Assembly (NCBI GenBank): GCA_900491605.1 | Contig: UESW01005009.1 | Span: 402,033 to 466,032, forward strand | Length of the DNA: 64,000 nt | Origin: Calamus simplicifolius | Lineage: Eukaryota; Streptophyta; Magnoliopsida; Arecales; Arecaceae | Direction: 5' to 3' | Part shown: positions 21,159-31,867 of the stretch, one piece after another | How the letters are laid out: every line of letters starts with the position of its first letter | How positions within the stretch are numbered: position 1 is the first letter of the stretch | The notes under the pieces: model-generated | Told to the model about the DNA's origin: nothing | What the model saw: the letters and a program-made list of their open reading frames with translations, nothing else | The model's database searches: none | Translations under genes and position numbers: made by a program

Positions 21159-21783
21159 TTAGGCAATAGTTACTAGTAAATCCAAATCAATTAAGTATAC
21201 ATTGCCATTTCTATTTCCAATAAATATAATGCTATTGTCAATGAGTTTTGATACAGTGCAGATAAAAGCTTCAAAGGAAACTTTGAAACCTTTATCACAA
21301 AGTTGGCTAACGCTAATCAAGTTATGCTTTAATCCATCTACATATAAGACATTTTCAATAAAAGTGGATGGAGTGATTTGAATTTTATCAATGCCCATGA
21401 TTTGGCCTTTACCGTTATCTCCAAATGTTACAACTCCTCTTTTAGCTTCAAGGGTGATGAATTGCTCTTTGTCACCCGTCATGTCTTGAGTAGCCGCTAT
21501 CAAGATACCATTTTCTTTTGATCCTTTGGCCACAAGACACTCCTACAAAGCAATCATATCTTTTGTTTAGGTACACAAGCCTTCTTGGGTCCTTCATGGT
21601 TAGTAGTAATAAAACAGTTCCTTTTGGAACCCATATTTTCTTACCTCTATGACTTATATTCTTATGAGACATTTTGTAATTACATTCATAAGATTTATAT
21701 CCTTTTATGCTACAATGGTAAAAGAAAATATCATTTTTGATTGGTTTCTTTATGAAGAAATTATTAACAAATTTTTGTTTCAT
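21159..21783 (-). pseudogene. Sirevirus protease and GAG-pre-integrase
   Basis: WYLDSGYSRH (active site DSG; the usual form is DSGCSRHMTG) lies near 21510-21475, then VVTFGDNGKGQIMG, VLYVDGLKHNLISVSQLCD and IGNRNGNVYLIDLDLL down to 21159. The protease half and the following half are in two overlapping frames, so one indel separates them. It would cleave the polyprotein. Confidence 0.85.
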
Positions 21784-22134
21784 GTGTGGTCTATACCCTA
21801 AACTAGCTTTATCAAAAATAGCTCTTTGGTTGTTTAAAAGTAGATTAAGCTTTTTTGAGCTATTTGTAAATTTATCAACAATGTTTTTATATTTTTCAAT
21901 TTCTTTCTTTAAATTAAGATTTTCAGTAGAAATTGATTCTTTTTCCTTTAGTATATTTCTTTTCAGATTTTAAATTTTCAATTTTAAGAACAATTCATTT
22001 TTCTTTTTAAGAAGATCTAAGTTTTATTTTTAAAATTTTGTTTTTGGTTCTTAAGATCTTGAAATCACTAAACAATTCATTGAAAGCCTCATATAGTTCA
22101 TCAAAAGTAAAATCATCATTGGAGGTTTCAGAAT

Positions 22135-23191
22135 TTACCTCATTTCATTATTTGCCATGAAACATATGTTGGCAACCTCTTGTTGATCATCTTCGGATGA
22201 AGATTCCTCACTGTCGCTCCAAGTTGCAACATACGCTTTCTTCTTCTTTTTGTATCCCTTTTTAAGTTGAGGACATTCGGATATGAAATGTCCCGGTTTC
22301 TTGCATTCATAACAGATCAAGAGATCTTTTTCTTTATCCTTATCCTTTTCTTTTTCACCTTCCATTTTAATACCAGTTTTTTTCTTATGGAAGGGTCTCC
22401 TTCTTTGCATAAACTTTCTGAATTTCTTTGCAAGGAGAGCAGTTTCATCATCTTCTTCATCTTCTTCGTTGTTGCTCTTTTCATTTTCTGCAGCCTTGAG
22501 TGCAACTGTCCTCATCTTTTTCACATCATCTTCTTGATGTTGCTTCATTGTAAGCTCATGGGTCATAAGAGATCCAAGTAGCTCCTCCAAAGATAGATTA
22601 TTCAGATCTTTGGCTTCTTGGATAGCTGTTACTTTGGCTTCTCATGCTTTTGGAAGAGACCTAAGAATTTTTGCACTAATTCAGAGTTAGTATAGGTCTT
22701 ACCAAGACTTTTTAATCCATTTACTATATCAATAAATCTAGTATACATGCATGTAATAGATTCATTTTGATCCATGCTAAAAAGTTCATACTTGTGCACC
22801 AAAATGTTAATCTTGGATTCATTAACTTGGTTGGTATCCTCATGAGTAACTTCCAACCTATCCCATATTTCTTTGGTTAAGATACAAGTGGATATCCTAT
22901 TGAATCATTTGCATCCAAAGAACAGTATAGGACATTCATGGCCTTGGCATTGAGCTAAGCCATTTTCTATCAATTTCATTCTAGTCCCTTTCGGGCTTAG
23001 GAACAATGGATCCGTCTACTAAGTGTGTGGGAGTGCTAGGACCATTGATAATGACACTTCATAATTCATAGTCTAAAGCTTGAATGAAAATCCTCATTCT
23101 AGTTTCTAATATGAATAGTTTGTGCCACTAAACAAAGGTGGTCGGTTTGTGGATTGTCCCTCAGAAAAAGAAGACCAGCTTGAGCTGCCAT
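22135..23191 (-). pseudogene. Sirevirus gag with CCHC zinc knuckle
   Basis: ATG at 23191, 48 bases after the PBS (MAAQAG...). A UBN2-type helical core is near 22856-22629 (ITCMYTRFIDIVNGLKSLGK). An acidic/basic linker follows, then CYECKKPGHFISECP (CCHC) near 22314-22270, and an acidic tail ending at 22135. Stops fall between 23150 and 22860 and near 22620. Beyond it (about 22134-21784) lies a charged, broken segment leading to protease. It would package the RNA. Confidence 0.85.
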
Positions 23192-23238
23192 TTGGATCTT
23201 TAGCTCTTGATTGTTAGATCAAGCAGAAATGAGCACTA

Positions 23239-23250
23239 GCTTTGATACCA
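23239..23250 (-). promoter_or_regulatory. Sirevirus primer-binding site
   Basis: The minus strand reads TGGTATCAAAGC, one base from the initiator tRNA-Met PBS (TGGTATCAGAGC). It lies about 195 bp beyond the point where the two LTR copies stop matching (23446). Confidence 0.75.
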
Positions 23251-23445
23251 ATTATTGGCCCAGATGGCAACCCAAGAGGGGAGGGTGAATTGGGTTCTTT
23301 AAAAATTTTACAATTAAAACTAATTCCACAAGATGAATGTGCATAAGTAAAGTGTGGAGAGTGTGATGCTATGAATGCTGAGCACAATATAAAAAGAGAG
23401 AGAAGAGATAAGCACGACAAACACAAAGGGTTTATAGTGGTTCGG

Positions 23446-24754
23446 TGTTAGCTACACCTACATCCACTCCCAAGCAACTCTTGGGTACGCACTATAATCA
23501 TCCTGATTACAGCAGAGTTGTTTTGCAAGATCACAATCCGAACTTGTTGTTTTACAATGGATCACAACGAACCCAGACAGTTTTTACAGGTTCACCAGCA
23601 TACAACCTAACACAAGCTAATCTTAGCTTGCCCGAGGTCAACTACCTCAACTGATTCAATCCCCTGATTGAATCAGAAAGCAAACAAATCAAGTAAATGT
23701 TTACAGGAATTTAAAAGCTCCTTAAATCAGCAGATAAACAATATAAATAAAATGAGAATAGAAAAGCCTGATTTGAAGCAGTTTGATGTTGAGCTTTTCT
23801 TCTTTTCTTTTTTTTCTCTTCTCTTCTAATGATCTTTCAAAGCTTGAACTTAGGCACTTGAAGAAAGCTTGGTGAAGAGAAGGTTGAAGAACTAGGGCTT
23901 TGCTTTTCTTCTTCTAATTGATGGAAATCCTTCGGATTTGATCTTAGAAAGCTTTTGGATTTCTCTTCTATCTCTTTTAAACAGTTAGGCTTTGAATCAG
24001 AGATTTCCCTCTTTGAAATTTCTCTATTTCCTCTTTTTCCTTTTTGTTTTGAACGATCAAAATCCCTTTTTATAATCTCTCTTAATCCATGTTTTTGAAG
24101 CAAACTAGCCGTTGAGAGTACTTGGATTAGTTCAACACGCAAAGGCAAAGAGCCGTTGAAGAGTAGGTGAAGAAATATGACCGTTGGAGCCGTTTCTGAC
24201 AAATCTGAAAATCGACTTTGACAGGTTGGAGTCACCTCCAATCTTTCAAGGTGTTGGCTCTAAGTCGGGTTTCCCAAAATAGTAAGAAAATGTTCGTCGT
24301 GGAGTTGGCTCTGGAATTCTGTGGGTCGACACATCGCGAGCTGGAGTCGGCTCTAATTTTCTTGGGGTCGACTCTAATAGTATTCCGAAAAATGTTGTTT
24401 CTGTTCTCAGGTTAGAGTCGGCTCTAAGTCGTGTCTACTTTAAAACCTAAAGCAGAAAAACAGTTCAATGTATCTCAGATTAGAGTCGGCTCTAATTTTC
24501 TGGGTATCGACTCTAAACCGTGCCAAAATTGCCAAACAGTTCCGATACGCTTTGGAGTCGGCTCTAATGATTCTGGATATCGACTCTAAACTCTGAACTT
24601 TGACATATCATTAAAAACTGATTCAAGCCCATTTTTATACAAATTTTGAATATTTAACCTTTTAAATTTTTGAAACACTTATCAATTTCATTAGTATCAT
24701 AGGGAATATACTCATGGCTTTTGTTAATCATCAAAATCAATAAGTGAGTCAACA
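23446..24754 (-). mobile_element. Sirevirus 5' LTR (the part shared with the 3' LTR)
   Basis: Plus strand TGTTAGCTACACC...GTGAGTCAACA, collinear with 14729-16005. The true LTR probably continues to about 23256 (TGGCCCAGATGG...), next to the PBS, which would make it about 1.5 kb. The extra 23256-23445 has the AACCACTATAAACCC...CCCAATTCACCCTCCCC pattern usual before a Sirevirus PBS. It includes the GAGTCGGCTC cluster at 24225-24600. Confidence 0.8.
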
Positions 24755-24849
24755 CAAAGGCCAAGGCCAAGGCTGAGGGCCGACTCCAGAAACGACTGGT
24801 TCGATCCTGATGAGATTACCGTTGCCCATGGGGCTCATTGGTCCCATCA
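24755..24849 (+). mobile_element. LARD right LTR, last piece (with TSD copy)
   Basis: Begins with the second CAAAG (24755-24759), then continues GGCC..GAGGGCCGACTCCAGAAACG and ends GGTCCCATCA. It matches the last 90-100 bp of the left LTR (10730-10825), so it completes the LTR broken at 14728. Confidence 0.85.
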
Positions 24850-25800
24850 CTGCTAACATGAATCATAGATGTTTTCCTATTTATTGGAACCAAATAGAAA
24901 TTAAAGCATGCACTACAGTTTTGGATGAATCTGAGAAATGGCATAGGAGGTTTGGTCATCATAGTTATTCTTCTTTGAAGCTATTGCAGAACAAAAATAT
25001 AACGGTTGATATGCCAGTGATTCATGTTTTTGATGGTGTATGGAGTTTGTCAAAAAAGAAAGTTAAATAAACTTTCTTTTCCTATGAACAAGGCTTGAAG
25101 ATTTACATAAAAGTTTTAGCTTGTAAATTCAGATATTTATGGTCCAATGAAGACCCCTTCATTTAGTGGCAGCAAATATTTCTTATTGCTCATTGACGAT
25201 TTTAGTAGGATGTGCTAGGTTTATTTTTTGAAGCAAAAATCTAAAGTTTTTGCTATGTTTGTTAATTCAAGGCACTTGTTGAGAATGAGAGGTAAAAAAA
25301 TTAAAACTCTCAGAATTGATAATGGAACTGAGTATACTTCTCACCAATTTGAAGATTTTCTTCAAAAATCTAGTATATCTCATTAGTTGATAGTGACTTA
25401 CACCTCTCAGCAAAATGGGGTAAGTGAAAGAAAGAACAAAACCATGATGAATATGGCTAGATGCTTATTGATTGAGAAGGGACTTCCCAAAAAATTCTGG
25501 GCAGAAGTTGTAAGTACTGCAGTGTATTTATTAAATAGGCTCCCAACCAAATCGGTAGCTAGAAAAACTCCATATGAAGAATGGTATGATTCCAAACCAG
25601 CTACTAGTTATCTCAAAATCTTTGGTTGCGTCTGTTATTTCTTGGTGCCAGATATTAAGAGAGATAAGCTAGATCAAAAGGTCGATGTTGGAATTTTTAT
25701 TGGCTATAGTAGCAGAACAAAGGGCTATAGAATTTACAATTTGAAGACTAATAAGGTGAAAGTTTGCAGATATGTAAAGTTTGATGAGGAGGTTGCCTGA
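24850..25800 (+). pseudogene. Host copia GAG-pre-integrase and integrase, broken
   Basis: The host frame resumes here after the LARD: KWHRRFGHHSYSSLKLL (HHCC region) near 24935, a decayed central core (LRIDNGTEYTS near 25310, with the second catalytic Asp), then QQNGVSERKNKTMMNMAR (catalytic Glu), FWAEVVSTAVYLLNRLPTKS, KTPYEEWYDSKP and GYSSRTKGYRIYNLKTNK up to the stop at 25798. Stops near 25070-25390 break the first half. Confidence 0.88.
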
Positions 25801-27445
25801 GATTGGGAAAAATCTCATATTATTAGAATAAGCCAATTGAATTCGGTGAAAATGAAGAATTTAATGAGTCAGATGATGAAGTGCCTGTTAGAGGGACTAG
25901 AACTTTAGAAGAAATTTATAGGAGGTACAACTTGGCTATGATTGAACCTTCAAGCTACAAGAAAGCTATAAAATCTAAAGTTTGGGTTGATGCAATACAA
26001 GAAGAGTTGAATATGATAGAAAAGAATAGCATTTGGCAGCTTGTTGATCCACTGGCTAATAAGAAGCCAATAGGTATCAAGTGGGTGTATAAGGTGAAGT
26101 TAAATGGAGATGGCTCCATTAATAAATACATGGCCAGATTGGTAGTTAAAGGATATTCTCAACTACCTGATATTAATTTTTTAGAGACTTTTTCTCTTGT
26201 GGCCAGATTTGATACTATTGACTCATACTAGCCTTGGCTGCACATAAAGGCTGATCAGTTCATCAACTTGATATGAAGTTAGCATTTTTAAATGGTGATC
26301 TTAGTGAAGAGATTTTTGTTCAGCAACCGAATGACTTTATATAAAAAGGATAAGAAAACAAGGTTTATTTGCTGAAGAAAGCCTTGTATAGCTTGAAGGA
26401 AGCTCTAAGAGCTTGGTACAGCAAGGTTGATGATTATATGCTAAGTTTAGGTTTTTCTAAAAGCCTAATTGAGGCCACTCTTTATGTGAAGGAGAATGGA
26501 AAAAGTCTACTATTTGTGTCTATATATGTGGATGATTTACTAGTGACTAGCAGTAATGAAGCACTAATTAAAACTTCAAATCCGATATGAAGAAAAAGTT
26601 TGAGATGAGTGATCTTGGTCAGATGTCTTACTTTCTTGGAATGAAAGTGCTGCAATCTAATATGGGCATTTTTATATGTCAGAAAAAATGTGCTAAAAAA
26701 ATCTTAAATAAATTTTCTATGGATTGCAAACCAGTTAGTACTCGATCATTGCCTAGTGATAACTTTATAAAGGACGATGAAGAAACAAGAATAGATGCTG
26801 AAATTTTTAGAAGTTTGGTTGGAAGCTTGTTGTATTTGTTGCACACAAACCAGATATCATGCAAGTTGTTAGTGTTTTGTCCAGGTTCATGCATTCTCCA
26901 CGTGAGAAACATTTTGCGGAGCTAAAAGGGTTTTTAGATATATCAAAGGTACAGTTGACCTTAGAATTATGTTTAAGAAGTTCACTGATGTCAAACTTTT
27001 TGGTTTTACTGATAGTGATTGGGCAGGTTTAGAGGATGATATAAGAGCACTTCTGAATATTGTTTTTCACTTGGTTCAGGAATGTTTTGTTAGAGTTCTA
27101 AGAAGCAACAAGATTATATTGCTTAATCTACTGTAAGGGCAGAATACGTAGCCACTGTAGCAATTGTTAATCAAGCTATTTGGGTCAGAAAACTCGTGTG
27201 ATTTGAAGCATCCTCAAATCAGTCCAACTATGATTTTCTGTGATAATCAGTCAGCTGTGGCTATTGTAAAGAATCCTAGTTTGCATGGAAGAACCAAACA
27301 CTATAAGATTAAGTATCATGTTTCTCAGCAAGCTGAATGGGATAAAGAAGTACGGATTTTATGTGCTACTTTGATGATCAATAAGCGAACATTTTCACCA
27401 AACCATTGCAAAAGAGAAAGTTTGAAGAACTTAGAGAAAAGCTAG
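25801..27445 (+). pseudogene. Host copia RT and RNase H, broken
   Basis: Starts with an acidic linker, then WVDAIQEELNMIEKNSIWQL (about 25984), PIGIKWVYKVKLNGDGSINK, ALYSLKEALRAWYSKVDDYM (26375) and the RT catalytic SIYVDDLLVTSSNEA (26520). It continues with KKFEMSDLGQMSYFLGMKVL and FRSLVGSLLYL. RNase H remains follow (FTDSDWAG near 27007, and CDNQSAVAIVKNPSLHGRTK near 27240). At least five frame changes and several stops are present. Confidence 0.88.
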
Positions 27446-27462
27446 TATTTGCAGCTTTTTTG

Positions 27463-27475
27463 CCAAGGAGGAGAT
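27463..27475 (+). promoter_or_regulatory. Polypurine tract of the host copia
   Basis: CAAGGAGGAGATT precedes the LTR start TGTTGAAG and primes plus-strand synthesis in copia elements. Confidence 0.7.
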
Positions 27476-27720
27476 TGTTGAAGTTGTGGCAGAAAAGGAT
27501 GCCTCCAAAGCTGCAGTTTAAATCAGTTTATTTGGATTTAAAATAATTGTCTTGTCATGTTTAATATTTGCAGCAGTTACACAAAGTTATGTTTGTATTA
27601 GAAACTGCTGTGGTAGTTTTAAAACTACCTTTATCTGTATTCTCTATAAATTGTATGCATTACAGAAATAAAAATGTGGGTTACTGTTTTTCTACACTTA
27701 ATCTTTTTTTTTTTCTCCTT
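27476..27720 (+). mobile_element. 3' LTR of the host copia (end approximate)
   Basis: Begins TGTTGAAGTTGTGGC right after the purine tract CAAGGAGGAGAT (PPT, 27463-27475), the standard copia arrangement. It has a TATA-like CTCTATAAATTG at about 27641 and AATAAA near 27667. The matching 5' copy is absent, so the right end (27695-27730) is a guess. Confidence 0.7.
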
Positions 27721-28580
27721 TCTTAGTTTCATATCCATCAACTATTGCACTGAAAAGTATTAATCCTCTAGTTAACTTGCCCGTTATACTACATTTCTTG
27801 AACATCGCAACCCACTCGTTTTGCTCTCCAACCACCCATTCCAAGACGGTCCTTAATTTCATGTTTACTAGTCATGACAAGGTGTTCTTGTTCGGGATTG
27901 TAGAAAAAATAAAAAATGTTTCTCTATGAGACAAACTCTAAACTCGGAAAAAGTTGACTAAGAAAGGCTGGGAGGGTGAGTACAGGTTATCCTAGGCGTT
28001 GTTCTACTCCTGAGACCTCCACAAATATTTTCATTTCTTGCCCATTCTCTTTGTGGCTTTGATCCATCATCACAGAACATCTTCGGCTAGTTTTAGCGCC
28101 AACGAATCTTCGTTCTTTACGGACTTCATGGAGGAAGAGATCTATTCCTTCTTGGAGGTGGAACTAGGGTGGAACTAGGCCAACTACCCTCTGGTTCTAT
28201 GTGTGAAGAACAAGAACTCTAGAATCTTCTTCTCCAAAGCTTCATCTGTTTCAGCAGTGGCTCATAAAATTCTCTTCTGTTTTGACTCTTAAAAGAATGT
28301 ATTTCCAACAGAAAAGGAACTGAGGCGCATAGCTTTTCTTAAGGCAATGCTGAATCCCGTCGACTCCTATCCTGTATAGTTTCTTGTTGCATATATTTTT
28401 TAAATAAATAAACTAGGCGATCTTCACCTTACTTACAGTCGAAAATATATAAATAAATAAATAAATGCCTGCATACCGGCCACTCAGTTAAAATTAAAGG
28501 TGCGTTAAACTGGCTACAGGATAAATATGCTAATAATTATTATGAAATCTTATTTCTAATATTACAGCGCATTTCTTACC
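27721..28580. other. Unassigned intergenic stretch
   Basis: Mixed AT-rich and moderate-GC sequence with no frame I recognise. It includes a TAAATAAATAAATAAATA run at about 28445-28465. It probably flanks the copia insertion on its right side. The last bases are intron of the MATE pseudogene. Confidence 0.4.
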
Positions 28581-29101
28581 TGAAAGCATAGATTCAACTC
28601 CTTGTGTTGAATAAACGTCTTGCAAGAACATGGCAGCAGTAGGAACAGCTAATCTTATGATCTCACAGACTCGATGAAAGGTGTCCTTCGTGATTCTTGT
28701 CCATGCTTTCTTGCAGGTAGAAGAACATCAACTAGAGCTCCAACGATGTTGCATTCATCCAGTAAGAGATAGCGGTGGTGACTGCAGCACCAGTGACGCC
28801 AAGGCCCGACTTAGCTACCAGAAGCCCAAGTCCAGAGGACTTGCAATGCCGCAGCTCGGTGACAACAGTCACCGAAGGACATTGTTCCGAGACTTCAAAA
28901 TCTCGATGCCGTAAACAAAGAGGCATGGACTGACGTCTCCTTTATCTTGACCAATAGCCATGAGATGCCGTCCATGGCCGTCCATGTACGACTGGATGCA
29001 ACTGATGGGAACGTACGTTCTCCTAAGGAGGAAGCAGCGTTTTGCTCCATATGCCTGCTCACAGAAGGCGTCAAAAGAGCTCCTCATACCATCCATCCAT
29101 G
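28581..29101 (-). pseudogene. MATE (multidrug and toxic compound extrusion) transporter gene fragment
   Basis: The minus strand gives GMRSSFDAFCEQAYGAKR near 29096-29040, close to the MATE signature GMASALETLCGQAYGAK. It then gives LFVYGIEILKSRNNVL, SGLGLLVAKSGLGVTGAAV and TTAISYWMNA (28820-28740), and in another frame CKKAWTRITKDTFHRVCEII plus RLAVPTAAMFL (28710-28620). A GT donor follows at 28580. These blocks are in the MATE order, but the middle (several membrane helices between QAYGAK and GQD) is missing and at least two frameshifts separate the pieces. Intact MATE proteins are proton- or sodium-coupled efflux carriers of about 500 residues. This piece cannot encode one. Neighbours give no functional context. 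Confidence 0.72.
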
Positions 29102-29349
29102 GAATAAGACAAGTGGAGTGCAGAATCTGACTGTCAAAAAAAAAATTATTGATTAGGCCTTATTGTGTGCAACAAAATTAATGCACATGGAGCAATCCCC
29201 AGGGCAATCTAAGAGAGGCAGTGCTCTATCCTGTCATACAAGGAGGACTGGGAGGTGCATTGGCAATAAATTATAAATTTTATATGGTAAATTTTTTAAT
29301 ATATTTGTCACTTTTAAAGCATCCTCCTTAAAGCATCCCTGCTTACGAG

Positions 29350-29679
29350 TCAAAACACCCAAGTACAGGAAGAAGGCAGGCACTGGCAGCCGTTACGGCA
29401 CTCCCTCATGCAATCTCCTAAATCAGCCGAGTCTTCTTCGAGGAAATCCTCTCCCTCTCCCTTCTGCTGAGATGGATAGAATCCGCCTTCAGGGGTTGAC
29501 AGCACCGATCGCTTCGTTTCATCACCGGGATTGACAGCCAGCGGAGCGCTGAAGTGCTCGACGAGGACCGCGCTGGCAGAAGAAGATAGCTTGGTGGTGG
29601 GGCGCGCAGAGAGAACAGAAGAGGAACGCTCTCTCTTCCCTAAGTTCCCTTCCGCCCGCCCCTCCTCGCACCTTTCCAT
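29350..29679 (-). CDS. Unrecognised GC-rich ORF, 109 codons
   Basis: From an ATG at 29679 the frame runs to a stop at 29350. It starts MERCEEGRAEGNLGKRERSS and is polar, Ser/Glu-rich and acidic in its second half (EDFLEEDSADLGD). I recognise no domain, signal peptide or membrane segment. The GC content is clearly higher than on both sides, which is typical of plant first exons, and the start sits about 250-580 bp upstream of the MATE fragment on the same strand, so it could be part of the leader or first exon of that dead gene. A longer in-frame extension upstream (to 29901) runs through an ATT microsatellite at 29770-29795 and is unlikely to be real. Low confidence. Confidence 0.25.
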   Translation of the reverse strand: MERCEEGRAEGNLGKRERSSSVLSARPTTKLSSSASAVLVEHFSAPLAVNPGDETKRSVLSTPEGGFYPSQQKGEGEDFLEEDSADLGDCMRECRNGCQCLPSSCTWVF

Positions 29680-31080
29680 CAAACCGAACTTTCCAACTAT
29701 ACCATAACATGAAACTAGAAACGACCTATTTATCCTGGAAAAAGAAAGGAAAAACGAAACCAACAAAAAAAAAAAATAATAATAATAATAAAAAAAGATT
29801 CCGCGGGATTGAAAAGTTGCACGAAAGAAACATACACAACTGAGCATCGTCATGCAGTTGAGAAAGTTACTTTGTGATAAAGCACAATGAGATGGAATCA
29901 AGCTTAAGACATCACACCGACAGCTATCACTGCAGCATGAAGAGAATCAAAATGAGAGAAACATCGACTTTCTCCATCCAACAAATTACAAACGCCAAGC
30001 TAATGCGCTTTGGACTCTGCATCCATTTCCATTCTTATTTTTGTAGGGACTGTGAAATGTATGATAAACGGATCAACAATTAGAAGATGGAGAGGTTGAA
30101 ATGAAACAAAAGAACAGAGAGCAAACCAGCTAGGAAGCTTCAAATTTTCTAATAACACAAAACAATATGCATTCTTGTTCACTTAAGCATAAGCTAAGAA
30201 TATCCAGATTTATAGTAAATAATTAAGTGAAAGTAACTCTGATCATTGACGTAAGAAAAGAACAGAGAGCAAACCCTAAACTTTATAACAGTTACACTAG
30301 TTTAGCCAATGAATCAATGTATGTCCAAGAGAGACGGAGAACTTGACTCAGCTAAACTTAGGTGGATCTCCATTCAGACATGGTCTAAGTTGAACGATGA
30401 GAGGCCCACATTAATAATCTAAATGATTGAATATGTTTTTCCTCTTTTAAAATGCTTAAATATAAAGTCATAGAATCTACGGTTAAAAATTGGATAGCTT
30501 AAATAACACAAAACAATATATATTTTTGATTATTTGATACATGAAATAGAAGTCTCCATGTCACATATGAAGATCAAGACATAGGACTCTTATCATCTAA
30601 TTTAAACATGACATGATCTAAATAGAGATCCACTCGAGTATAGCCAAGTCAAGCTCCGTATGTATATGAATGTATGCATATATGCATGAATAAAGTAACT
30701 CTTTAATGGAGAATATTTTTTACTCAACATAATTTCTACAAAAGCCTGCAACATTTTTACCTGAAATCTGGACTTGCAACAGAAATTGAATGGAACATGG
30801 TCATCACAAAAAATAATATGACCACAAATCTGCATTACAACACCCATAAGCCAGGCAAATGCTAGGAGAAGACACTATTGTTACAAGAACCTATCATTTG
30901 GGTGTGGTTCAGTAATTTCACATGTAACCAACAAATAACTTGAAATTGCCGCTGACCCTTCTTTTGCTTCAGAACATCCATTGCTTTCAGACATTTCTAT
31001 CTTGCATGGCTATGTGCAACACAATAAATACCCATGAACAGAAGTGAAGAATGGTGAGTCAGATTTTCACCGAACAGCTT
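29680..31080. other. Intergenic stretch, including the probable 3' UTR of the myosin gene
   Basis: AT-rich, with no recognisable coding sequence. It contains an (AAT)n/(A)n run at 29767-29797. The part next to 31080 should be the 3' UTR of the minus-strand myosin gene; I could not pick its poly(A) site with confidence. Confidence 0.4.
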
Positions 31081-31826
31081 CTAAGGTGATAGGACCAAAG
31101 GATGCTGGAATAGGAACTGGGCAGATGGAAGCTGATGAAGAGATCGTGGGACTTCAACATCTGCAGGATCTATTGCAGGAATAGCCTTCGATATATCTTC
31201 TGTGGAGAATGGAATACTGCAGTGAAAAAATAAACAATAGAGTGGGTGAGAGTTAATAGTAATTGAATTCCCTGCTTTTCCACACTGATAAATTGATTGG
31301 AGCATTCTAAACAGACATTACGATGCTTGCATACAGTGATAAGATTCAGATATCAGCTGGGTCAAATCAACCCTAATGATACTAAAAAAAAGTTATAACA
31401 CGTCCCATCTTAATATGCAAAGGGTAAATATTGGTCCAAAACTTGTTATGAAAATGTTTGGCGAATGACATGATCGTGCCATTGCTTCCTTGGTAACCAT
31501 GAAGGCATTTTCCACGGTAGAATATTAGATCAGTTGGAAACTACGGCAACAGCTTATTGGAGTGCAAGGAAAACATTGTAAACTACAGGGAATTATGATT
31601 ATCATTAGTCAACTGCAGTGAGTAGTGCACTTTAACATCTTGCATCCAAAATTCGTACTTCACTGAAATCATTTTTTAAAATTTCAGGAAAAAGCTTATA
31701 AGAATAATTGGATCTTCAAAAAAATGATGTGGTTGTAGATGGCAATAATATAAAATATAAATACATTACCCAACTATAGTCCCAACAATCTGAGGTCATG
31801 AAAGAAGTAAACTGGAAGCAAACCTA

Positions 31827-31867
<41 letters not shown>

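Larger units (their letters stand above)
14729..24754 (-). mobile_element. Sirevirus-type Ty1/copia element, minus orientation, inserted in the LARD LTR
   Basis: 10,026 bp, TG...CA bounded, with a perfect CAAAG duplication. On the minus strand the order is LTR (24754-23446), PBS, gag, PR, INT, RT, RNase H, an env-like gene, PPTs and LTR (16005-14729). The LTR start (TGTTGACTCACTTATTGATTTTGATG on the minus strand), the TTGGTATCAAAGC PBS, the extra env-like ORF after RNase H and the repeated purine tracts all fit the Sirevirus (SIRE/Maximus) group as I know it. All coding parts have stops or frameshifts. By eye the LTRs differ at about six of their first 100 bases. Confidence 0.9.
9902..24849 (+). 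mobile_element. LARD-like non-autonomous LTR retrotransposon, itself split by a Sirevirus
   Basis: Bounded by TG at 9902 and CA at 24849 and flanked by the imperfect TSD CTATT/CTGCT. Its parts are the left LTR (9902-10825), a coding-free interior (10826-13790) and the right LTR in two pieces (13791-14728 and 24760-24849). Without the Sirevirus and the duplicated 5 bp, the element is about 4.9 kb. No gag or pol remnant is visible, so mobilisation must have depended on another element. The LTRs differ mostly by C/T and G/A transitions, which suggests age and methylation. The orientation is not certain. Confidence 0.82.
8606..27720 (+). mobile_element. Old Ty1/copia element (host of the nested stack), split by a 14.9-kb insertion
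   Basis: The left part, 8606-9901, has a tRNA-Met-type PBS, gag and the start of the protease region. The right part, 24850-27720, has the GAG-pre-integrase region, integrase, RT, RNase H, PPT and 3' LTR. The reading frame of the left part continues in phase into the right part once one 5-bp copy of the duplicated target is removed. This shows that the two parts were one element. Its 5' LTR is not in the window: the Tat element lies directly against the PBS, so the LTR either sits beyond the Tat element or was lost. Stops and frameshifts in every domain show an old, inactive copy. Confidence 0.85.

Noticed and set aside
22267..22581. Plus-strand ORF rich in Phe and Ile
   Set aside because: Opposite strand of the lysine/glutamate-rich gag linker of the Sirevirus.
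28681..29156. Plus-strand ORFs opposite the MATE fragment
   Set aside because: The minus strand shows MATE signature blocks; the plus frames have no recognisable motif.
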